Below, piece by piece: positions 17,246 through 23,746 of a stretch of 64,000 nucleotides of DNA. The notes beneath the pieces are model-generated. The model ran no database searches. It was given only the letters and a program-made list of their open reading frames with translations, and was not told the origin of the DNA. The DNA is from Shimia sp039969785 (GTDB taxonomy: Bacteria; Pseudomonadota; Alphaproteobacteria; Rhodobacterales; Rhodobacteraceae). The stretch covers positions 62,001 to 126,000 of the forward strand of contig NZ_JBDVNC010000048.1 in assembly GCF_039969785.1 (NCBI RefSeq). Direction: 5' to 3'. Both the position numbers and the translations under genes were made by a program. Numbering within the stretch: the stretch's first letter is position 1; every line of letters begins with the position of its first letter.

Positions 17246-17305
17246 TTCAGGCGCCAGGGGCCGGACAGTTCACCCTAGGAACCGCACCGGACAGTGGCGC
17301 CTGAA
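17246..17305. repeat. 11-bp inverted repeat enclosing an 8-bp direct repeat
   Basis: TTCAGGCGCCA (17246-17256) pairs exactly with TGGCGCCTGAA (17295-17305). Inside, CCGGACAG occurs at 17261-17268 and again at 17287-17294. It lies 15 bases past the puuD stop and upstream of the thioredoxin-like gene. It may be a long hairpin ending puuD transcripts, although no T-run is present. Confidence 0.65.
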
Positions 17306-17320
17306 ACTGAAACTTGTGTG

Positions 17321-18562
17321 TCAGGAAGACCCGTTCTGCGCCGCACGAAACCACGCGATAATGGCCTTGCGCTCTTCAAACTCCATCCAGCTGACATTGG
17401 CAGGTGGCATAGCGTCAGTGACCCCCGCCTGCAGATATATCTGTCGCGCGGCTGCGGCCACTTCGGAGGGTGTTTCCAACAGGATATTCTTGGGCGCACG
17501 GTGTATACCGTCATATCCCGGCTCTCGCGCATGGCACATAGAACAGCGGCCCAGAACAATATCGGTCACGCCCTCAAACCCTTCGGCACTGGCATAAACC
17601 TGCTCCGCCGGGGTCAGGGCACGCGCTTCTTCCTCGTCATAATCGCTTTGCGTCAAAGGCGCAGTCGACAACCACATGATGCACACAAACAGAACCGCCG
17701 TCACCGCCCAGGCCCAGTATGGCTTGCCATTACGGGCATGCGTCGAGTTAAAGAAATGCCGGATTGTGACCCCCATCAGGAACACCAGCGCCGCAATGAT
17801 CCAGTTATACTGGGTCGCAAATGCCAGCGGGTAATGGTTCGACAACATCAGGAACACTACTGGCAACGTCAGATAGTTGTTGTGGGTCGAGCGCAGCTTG
17901 GCAATCTTGCCGTATTTCGGGTCCGGCGTGCGCCCTTCCTGCAGATCTTTCACCACTATGCGCTGGTTTGGCATGATGATGACAAATACGTTCGCCGTCA
18001 TGATCGTGGCCGTAAACGCCCCCAGATGCAGCATCATCGCCCGTCCGGTAAAGACCTGATTATAGCCCCACCCCATGATCACCAGCAAAACAAACAACAG
18101 CAACATCAAAAAGATAGGCCGCTCTGCTAAGCCGGATTTGCACAACCGATCATACACCAGCCAGCCAATTGTCAGCGACAGCGCAGAGATCGCGATGCCC
18201 TGGAACAACGAAAGGTCCGCCTTGGCCTGATCAATCAGATACAGCTCGCCGCCGACCCAATAGACAACCATCAGCAAAGCTGCCCCGCTCAGCCAGGTGG
18301 CATAGCTTTCCCATTTGAACCACGTCAGGTGATCCGGCATCTGCTCGGGCGCGACCAGATATTTCTGGATGTGATAGAAACCGCCCCCATGCACCTGCCA
18401 CTCTTCGCCATGCGCCCCAACCGGCAGGTTTGGAACTTTGCGCAAACCCAGATCCAGCGCGATAAAATAAAAGGACGACCCGATCCATGCAATTGCTGTG
18501 ATCACATGCAGCCAGCGCACGGCAAAGCCCAGCCAGTCCCAGATGATGGCAAATTCTGTCAT
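17321..18562 (-). CDS. puuD: Membrane-bound urate oxidase (urate hydroxylase) PuuD with cytochrome c domain
   Basis: The 413-residue protein has about eight membrane segments; the early RWLHVITAIAWIGSSFYFIALD and later STHNNYLTLPVVFLMLSNHYP are conserved in PuuD. The C-terminal domain of about 90 residues has a heme c site, CSMCH, with a distal methionine candidate in DAMPPANVSW. PuuD oxidises urate to 5-hydroxyisourate, passing electrons to the respiratory chain rather than making peroxide. It is divergent from the LysR gene. The surrounding uraH, puuE-uraD and allA genes confirm the pathway. Confidence 0.94.
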   Translation of the reverse strand: MTEFAIIWDWLGFAVRWLHVITAIAWIGSSFYFIALDLGLRKVPNLPVGAHGEEWQVHGGGFYHIQKYLVAPEQMPDHLTWFKWESYATWLSGAALLMVVYWVGGELYLIDQAKADLSLFQGIAISALSLTIGWLVYDRLCKSGLAERPIFLMLLLFVLLVIMGWGYNQVFTGRAMMLHLGAFTATIMTANVFVIIMPNQRIVVKDLQEGRTPDPKYGKIAKLRSTHNNYLTLPVVFLMLSNHYPLAFATQYNWIIAALVFLMGVTIRHFFNSTHARNGKPYWAWAVTAVLFVCIMWLSTAPLTQSDYDEEEARALTPAEQVYASAEGFEGVTDIVLGRCSMCHAREPGYDGIHRAPKNILLETPSEVAAAARQIYLQAGVTDAMPPANVSWMEFEERKAIIAWFRAAQNGSS

Positions 18563-18640
18563 TTCTGCCTCCGAATTAAAGTTGCCACCAAGCTAGCGCA
18601 GCGACCGATTATTCTCTATTGTAGAAAAAAGCCGAAGAGC

Positions 18641-18657
18641 TTCAAAAATATCCTGAA
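18641..18657. promoter_or_regulatory. Candidate operator of the urate cluster (puuD/lysR side)
   Basis: TTCAAAAATATCCTGAA is a TTCA-N9-TGAA dyad in the puuD/lysR divergent region. The uraH/puuE region holds TTCAAAAATAATGTGAA with the same arms and the same first ten bases. A second weaker dyad, TTCT-N7-AGAA, is at 18612-18626. LysR-type proteins commonly bind such sites next to their own gene. Confidence 0.5.
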
Positions 18658-18665
18658 GATCGAAA

Positions 18666-19589
18666 ATGTCCTATTTTGACAACATCCGCACCTTTGTACG
18701 TGTCTATGAATTGGGCAGTATGTCCGCCGCTGCCCGCGATCAACGCATTTCTGCGGCGGTCGCGTCGTCGCGAATCTCTCAGCTGGAAAGCTACCTGAGC
18801 GTACGTTTGTTTCAGCGCACCACGCGTCAGCTGAACCCGACAGAACAGGGCAACATCTTTTATGCAGGTGCCTGTCAGATTCTCGAAGCAATAAACGACG
18901 CCGAATCTGCGGTGAATTCCATCACCCAAAGCCCGCGCGGGCTTTTGCACGTGGCCGCACCTCTGGGCGTTGGACGCCGCCTGATCGCGCCGCTTGTGCC
19001 CGATTTCAAACAAGAATACCCGCTGATTGAACTGCGCCTGCGGTTAAGTGACCGTAAACTTGATCTGACCGCCGAAGGTCTGGACGTCGCCTTTTTTCTC
19101 GGCGTGCCCGAAGACAGCGCGCTGCGCATTCGAAAAATCGCGGATTGCCCGCGGGTCCTATGTGCGTCCCCGCTCTATCTTGAAAGCCGTGGTCACCCGA
19201 CAACCCCAAGCGAACTGACCGACGGCACACATGATTGCCTGAACCTGCGCTATCCCGGTGCGCCGGAGTTTCAATGGCCGCTGGAGACCGAAAGCGGTAC
19301 CCATAAATTCGCCGTCAAAGGCCCGTTTGAAACGGATGATGGCGATGTCCTGACCAACTGGGCGCTTGATGGACAGGGTATTATCCTGAAACCGGTTTTT
19401 GAAATTGCCGATCATCTTGCATCGGGCCGCCTGGTACCCGTTTTGCAAAGCACCCCACCGATTCCGATCCAGATGGCGTTGCTTTACATGCACCGCCGCC
19501 ATCAGGATCCCAAAACCCGGCTGTTCATCGACTTTATGACTACGCACATGCAAAAAGTGTTGGCCGAAAAACAAGGCAGCACCAGCTGA
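18666..19589 (+). CDS. LysR-family transcriptional regulator of the urate cluster
   Basis: The 307-residue protein has the standard N-terminal winged helix-turn-helix (FVRVYELGSMSAAARDQRISAAVASSRISQLE) and a C-terminal effector-binding domain of the CrgA/DmlR type (phrases such as HDCLNLRYPG and DGQGIILKPVFEIADHLASGRLVPVL). It sits inside the urate cluster, divergent from puuD, with a candidate operator 9 bases before its ATG. Control of urate catabolism is inferred from position and from the shared dyad; the effector is not predictable. Confidence 0.87.
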   Translation: MSYFDNIRTFVRVYELGSMSAAARDQRISAAVASSRISQLESYLSVRLFQRTTRQLNPTEQGNIFYAGACQILEAINDAESAVNSITQSPRGLLHVAAPLGVGRRLIAPLVPDFKQEYPLIELRLRLSDRKLDLTAEGLDVAFFLGVPEDSALRIRKIADCPRVLCASPLYLESRGHPTTPSELTDGTHDCLNLRYPGAPEFQWPLETESGTHKFAVKGPFETDDGDVLTNWALDGQGIILKPVFEIADHLASGRLVPVLQSTPPIPIQMALLYMHRRHQDPKTRLFIDFMTTHMQKVLAEKQGSTS

Positions 19590-19645
19590 TACGCTGGCGC
19601 TGCTTTCATTGTTCCAAAAATACGCTGGCCGAAGGTATGCCGCGC

Positions 19646-20002
19646 TCAGCTCCCGCGATAGGTCGAATACCCATAAGGCGACAGCAAAAGCGGCACATGA
19701 TAATGCGCGTCGCTATCCGCCATGCCAAACCGGATCGGGATCTGATCCAGAAACAGCGGGTCTTCGACTGCCTGCCCTGTTGCGCGCAAATAGTCACCGC
19801 AAAAGAAGATCAGCTCATACGTTCCGGTCTGAAACTTTCCCTCAGGCAGAATCGGTGAATCGGTGCGCCCATCATCATTCGTGACGGTCTCAGCAATTTT
19901 GGTATGTGAATTTCCCGACACCCGATAAAGCGCGATAAGAATGCCCTCGGCCGGACATCCGCGTGCCGTGTCAAGAATATGAGTCGTCAGATAGCCAGCC
20001 AT
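19646..20002 (-). CDS. uraH: 5-hydroxyisourate hydrolase
   Basis: The 118-residue transthyretin-like protein converts 5-hydroxyisourate to OHCU. It has the family hallmarks: an N-terminal THILDTARGCPAEGI, the histidine- and arginine-containing active-site strands, the HYHVPLLLSPYGYSTY stretch and the diagnostic C-terminal YRGS. No signal peptide is present, so it is cytoplasmic. The ATG at 20002 follows AAGGGGCAGG. It is divergent from puuE-uraD across a 150-base region carrying the candidate operator. Confidence 0.95.
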   Translation of the reverse strand: MAGYLTTHILDTARGCPAEGILIALYRVSGNSHTKIAETVTNDDGRTDSPILPEGKFQTGTYELIFFCGDYLRATGQAVEDPLFLDQIPIRFGMADSDAHYHVPLLLSPYGYSTYRGS

Positions 20003-20079
20003 AACCTGCCCCTTTTTCAATCATGTTCCCTTGTAACGCCCATTCACACTGCAAGTGCAGCGTTCCCAAGCCAATAGCT

Positions 20080-20100
20080 CTTTCAAAAATAATGTGAAAG
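20080..20100. promoter_or_regulatory. Candidate operator of the urate cluster (uraH/puuE side)
   Basis: CTTTCA (20080-20085) and TGAAAG (20095-20100) form a perfect dyad with a 9-base A/T-rich spacer. Its inner TTCAAAAATA-N3-TGAA core (20082-20098) repeats the dyad in front of the LysR gene. It is about 53 bases before the puuE TTG and 78 bases before the uraH ATG, a fitting place to control both. Confidence 0.55.
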
Positions 20101-20152
20101 TCTTGGAGATTTTCTTGCGGTAGAACCAAATGAACTTAGATGGAGCAGTTTT

Positions 20153-21568
20153 TTGACGCGCTATGTCCGTGACATGCGGGGCCACGGCCCCAACCCGCCC
20201 AAACCGAACTGGCCAAATCAGGCCCGGGTGGCGGTGCAATTTGTCCTTAACTACGAAGAAGGCGGAGAGAATTGCACGCTGCATGGCGATGCCGCCTCCG
20301 AAGCGTTCCTCTCAGATATTCCCGGTGCCGCACAATGGCAGGGGCAACGTCATTGGAATATGGAGTCGATCTATGAATACGGTGCCCGCGCAGGGTTCTG
20401 GCGCCTGCACCGTTTGTTTACCGGGGCAGACCTTCCACTGACCATCTACGGCGTGGCCACGGCACTGGCCCGAAGCCCGGAACAGGTTGCCGCCATGAAA
20501 GCCGCCAACTGGGAAATTGCCAGTCACGGTCTGAAATGGGTCGAACACAAAGACATGCCAGAGGCCGAAGAGCGCGTTTCAATTGCCGAGGCAATCCGCC
20601 TGCATACCGAAGTTGTCGGAGAACGCCCGCGCGGCTGGTACACCGGGCGTTGTTCGCTCAACACGGTCCGACTCGTCGCCCAGGAAGGTGGGTTTGACTA
20701 TATCTCTGACACTTATGATGACGACCTGCCTTATTGGCTGGAAGTTGGCGCACGAGATCAACTGATCATTCCTTACACACTGGAAGCCAACGACATGCGC
20801 TTTGCCACGGCGCCTGGATACACCACCGGCGAACAGTTCTTTCAGTACCTGAAAGACGCGTTTGACGTGCTTTATGCCGAAGGTGAAGCGGGCGCACCAA
20901 AGATGATGTCGATTGGCCTGCACTGCCGTCTGATTGGACGTCCGGGCAAGCTGGCCGGGCTCAAACGCTTCATCGACTACATTCAGGGATTTGATCATGT
21001 CTGGACCCCGCGCCGCATCGACATTGCGCGCCACTGGGCCGACACCCACCCCCACCAACGCCGCGACCGTCCAAGTCAGATGGAACGTGCCACGTTTGTG
21101 GAAAACTATGGCGGCATATTCGAGCATTCCGCGTGGATCGCCGAACGTGCCTTTGACCTCGAACTTGGCCCCGCCCATGACTGCGCCACAGGTCTGCACA
21201 ATGCGCTTTGTCGCATGTTCCGCAGCGCCTCTGCCCAGGAACGCATGGGAGTTTTGACCGCCCACCCCGATCTGGCGGGCAAGCTCGCCGCCGCCGGGCG
21301 TCTGACCACTGAAAGCACATCTGAGCAATCCTCGGCCGGTCTGGACATGCTGACCGACGCCGAACGGGCGGCTTTTACCGACCTAAACGATCAATATGTC
21401 GCAAAACACGGCTTTCCATTCATCATCGCAGTCCGCGATCATAATAAGGCCAGCATTCTCGAGGCGTTCCACCGCCGGATTGACCATGACACGACGGTCG
21501 AATTTGGCGAGGCCTGCAAGCAAGTAGAGCGCATCGCAGAATTCCGGCTTCTGGACGTGTTGCCTTGA
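20153..21568 (+). CDS. puuE-uraD: Fused allantoinase PuuE and OHCU decarboxylase UraD
   Basis: The 471-residue protein joins two enzymes. Residues 1 to about 300 match PuuE, a polysaccharide-deacetylase-fold allantoinase (RYVRDMRGHGPNPP, NYEEGGENC, RPRGWYTGRCSLNT, IGLHCRLIGRPG). Residues from about 305 to 471 match UraD (FVENYGGIFEHSAWIAERAF, ending FPFIIAVRDHNKASILEAF). Together they run OHCU to S-allantoin to allantoate. The TTG at 20153 has GGAG eight bases upstream. The stop overlaps the TTG of allA. Confidence 0.93.
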   Translation: MTRYVRDMRGHGPNPPKPNWPNQARVAVQFVLNYEEGGENCTLHGDAASEAFLSDIPGAAQWQGQRHWNMESIYEYGARAGFWRLHRLFTGADLPLTIYGVATALARSPEQVAAMKAANWEIASHGLKWVEHKDMPEAEERVSIAEAIRLHTEVVGERPRGWYTGRCSLNTVRLVAQEGGFDYISDTYDDDLPYWLEVGARDQLIIPYTLEANDMRFATAPGYTTGEQFFQYLKDAFDVLYAEGEAGAPKMMSIGLHCRLIGRPGKLAGLKRFIDYIQGFDHVWTPRRIDIARHWADTHPHQRRDRPSQMERATFVENYGGIFEHSAWIAERAFDLELGPAHDCATGLHNALCRMFRSASAQERMGVLTAHPDLAGKLAAAGRLTTESTSEQSSAGLDMLTDAERAAFTDLNDQYVAKHGFPFIIAVRDHNKASILEAFHRRIDHDTTVEFGEACKQVERIAEFRLLDVLP

Positions 21569-22050
21569 CGCGCATCGTGACAGAGCCGCTCACCGCCGAT
21601 GCGTTTGCTCCATTTGGCGATGTACTTGCGCTGAAATCTGCCCCTGACAAGCTGATCAATCAGGGCCTGTGCGGGCGCCATCATGATCTGGCAACGCTTG
21701 ATTTTGCAGACGGGCACGCCGGGATCAGCCTGTTTGATGCCCAGGCGCGCACGCTGCCTTACACCCTGGACATGGTTGAGCGTCACCCGATGGGGTCGCA
21801 AACGTTCATCCCGATGACACCCGCGCCGTTTCTGGTGATCGTTGCCCAGGATCAAAATGGAAATCCCGATACACCGCGTGCTTTTCTCACGGCACCGGGT
21901 CAGGCGATCAACCTGCACCGAAACACCTGGCATGGCGTGCTCACGCCGCTGACCCCGCCCGGGCTTTTTGCCGTCGTCGACCGGATCGGCGATGGCGATA
22001 ACCTTGAAGAATTCTGGTTCGAAACCCCGTTTATCGTGGATCGCACCTGA
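21565..22050 (+). CDS. allA: Ureidoglycolate lyase
   Basis: The 161-residue cupin-like protein splits ureidoglycolate into glyoxylate and urea. It shows the family pattern: EPLTADAFAPFGDVL at the start, the central VERHPMGSQTFIPM metal/substrate motif, GQAINLHRNTWHGVL, and a final FWFETPF. Translation begins at a TTG overlapping the puuE-uraD stop (TTGA), so the two are cotranslated. A hairpin follows before the permease gene. Confidence 0.93.
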   Translation: MTRIVTEPLTADAFAPFGDVLALKSAPDKLINQGLCGRHHDLATLDFADGHAGISLFDAQARTLPYTLDMVERHPMGSQTFIPMTPAPFLVIVAQDQNGNPDTPRAFLTAPGQAINLHRNTWHGVLTPLTPPGLFAVVDRIGDGDNLEEFWFETPFIVDRT

Positions 22051-22059
22051 CACAGAATA

Positions 22060-22081
22060 CCGGGTGCCTTGCGGCGCCCGG
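22060..22081 (+). terminator. Hairpin between allA and the purine permease gene
   Basis: A 9-bp stem (CCGGGTGCC with GGCGCCCGG, one G-T pair) with a TTGC loop lies ten bases after the allA stop. Only two Ts follow, so it is more likely a partial terminator or an RNA-stability element that sets permease level relative to the enzymes. Confidence 0.5.
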
Positions 22082-22144
22082 TTATCACCCCACAGCCAAC
22101 CACAAAGAAGTTGGCGAGAACCCCATACAACAGGAGATGAAAGT

Positions 22145-23563
22145 ATGGCTGACACTACACTAGGGACAGCACAACAGCTGAAGGACCCGAACTATACCCC
22201 TCCCCTTGCCAAAGCGATCCCGCTTGGCATCCAGCACGTGCTGGCGATGTTTGTTTCAAACGTCACGCCCGCCATTATCGTGGCTGGCGCCGCCGGGTTT
22301 GGGTTTGGCTCTGACGCCGGCGCCATGGGCTTTCCGGACATGACCTACATGATCCAGATGTCCATGCTCTTTGCGGGCATAGCCACGTTACTGCAAACCA
22401 TCACTCTGGGTCCGATTGGCGCCGGATTGCCCATCGTTCAGGGCACGTCGTTTGCATTCCTGCCAATCATGATCCCACTGGTCGCCGGAAAAGGCCCGGA
22501 TGCGCTGGGTATTCTGTTCACCGGGGTTTTGGTGGGCGGTCTGTTTCATGGTATCCTCGGGCTGTTCATCGGTAAGATCCGGTTTGCCCTGCCCCCGCTT
22601 GTAACCGGGCTGGTTGTCACCATGATCGGGCTCGCACTGGTCAAGGTTGGCATTCAATACGCCGCAGGCGGTGTTCCGGCCATTGGAAAACCTGAATACG
22701 GCTCTCTGCTGAACTGGTCAGCGGCGCTGGTGGTGATTTTTGTGACCCTGGGTCTCAAGTTCTTTGCCCGCGGTATGCTGTCTGTTTCCGCTGTGTTGCT
22801 GGGGCTGATCGTTGGCTATTTCTACGCCCTTGCGGTTGGCATGATCACCGTGGAAGGCATCGCTCAGAACTGGGCCTTTGCTCAGGCCTTTGCTCTGCCG
22901 ACCCCGTTTAAATACGGTTTCGAATTCAGCCTTGCCGCCTTTATCGGCTTTGCGCTGATGTCGTTTGTGTCCGCTGTTGAAACGGTGGGCGATGTCTCAG
23001 GGATCACCAAGGGCGGCGCTGGACGTGAAGCCACCGATAAAGAGATCGAGGGCGCGACCTTTGCCGATGGTGTCGGCACAGCCATAGCCGGTATCTTTGG
23101 TGGTTTGCCAAACACCTCGTTCAGCCAGAATGTCGGCCTGATTGCCATGACCGGCGTCATGAGCCGCCATGTGGTAACTTGTGGTGCGATCTTCCTGATC
23201 ATCTGCGGACTTGTGCCCAAGGTTGGCGCTGTCATTCGTACCGTTCCAATCGAAGTTCTGGGCGGTGGTGTGATTGTCATGTTTGGCATGGTGGTTGCTG
23301 CCGGTGTTTCAATGCTGGCCGATGTTGACTGGAACCGACGCAATATGGTGATCTTTGCCATTGCGCTCTCGATTGGTCTTGGTCTTCAGCTGGAACCCGG
23401 CGCGGTTCAATATCTGCCTGATACGCTGCGCATCCTGATGACCTCAGGTCTGTTGCCTGCCGCGTTGATCGCCATTGTCCTGAACCTTGTCCTACCCGAA
23501 GAACTGGCCGCGGAAGCGACCGAAGAAGTTTCGGGTGGCATGGCTGGCCACAACAAAGACTAA
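22145..23563 (+). CDS. NCS2 family purine permease (xanthine/uric acid type)
   Basis: The 472-residue protein has 12-14 membrane segments and NCS2 signatures: the N-terminal IPLGIQHVLAMFVSNVTPAIIV, the QGTSFAFLP segment, SAVETVGDVSGITKGG and the NAT signature region GGLPNTSFSQNVGLIAMTGV. The QNVG and the nearby conserved glutamate are typical of purine transporters. Placement after allA suggests urate or xanthine uptake. The ATG follows AGGAGA; the longer frame from 21968 is not needed. A good terminator follows. Confidence 0.9.
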   Translation: MADTTLGTAQQLKDPNYTPPLAKAIPLGIQHVLAMFVSNVTPAIIVAGAAGFGFGSDAGAMGFPDMTYMIQMSMLFAGIATLLQTITLGPIGAGLPIVQGTSFAFLPIMIPLVAGKGPDALGILFTGVLVGGLFHGILGLFIGKIRFALPPLVTGLVVTMIGLALVKVGIQYAAGGVPAIGKPEYGSLLNWSAALVVIFVTLGLKFFARGMLSVSAVLLGLIVGYFYALAVGMITVEGIAQNWAFAQAFALPTPFKYGFEFSLAAFIGFALMSFVSAVETVGDVSGITKGGAGREATDKEIEGATFADGVGTAIAGIFGGLPNTSFSQNVGLIAMTGVMSRHVVTCGAIFLIICGLVPKVGAVIRTVPIEVLGGGVIVMFGMVVAAGVSMLADVDWNRRNMVIFAIALSIGLGLQLEPGAVQYLPDTLRILMTSGLLPAALIAIVLNLVLPEELAAEATEEVSGGMAGHNKD

Positions 23564-23584
23564 ATCACCTCAATCCAAAACTTG

Positions 23585-23614
23585 GGGTCAGAGCTTGCGC
23601 TCTGGCCCTTTTTT
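23585..23614 (+). terminator. Intrinsic terminator after the purine permease gene
   Basis: A 10-bp stem (GGGTCAGAGC with GCTCTGGCCC, one T-G pair), TTGC loop and six Ts directly after, 21 bases past the stop. It closes the urate transcription unit. Confidence 0.9.
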
Positions 23615-23686
23615 ATTGCCTTATACCCACTAATACGAGTTTCCCGCTGGGTGCATGACTGTTATGTCCTCAGCTATCTAGCCAAG

Positions 23687-23704
23687 TAGTTTAATATTAA
23701 ACTA
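23687..23704. promoter_or_regulatory. Perfect 18-bp A/T palindrome upstream of aceE
   Basis: TAGTTTAATATTAAACTA has no spacer or mismatch and lies 42 bases before the aceE ATG, inside the expected promoter area. This is the look of an operator for a dimeric MarR/TetR/GntR-type regulator. It does not match the PdhR box known from enterobacteria (AATTGGT-N3-ACCAATT). Confidence 0.6.
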
Positions 23705-23746
23705 TAAGATCGCAATGCTACGTCAACCTGGAGGAGGACGCTGTTA

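Noticed and set aside
20153..21568. Frameshift joining two separate genes puuE and uraD
   Set aside because: The frame is continuous and both domains are intact, so it is a real fusion.
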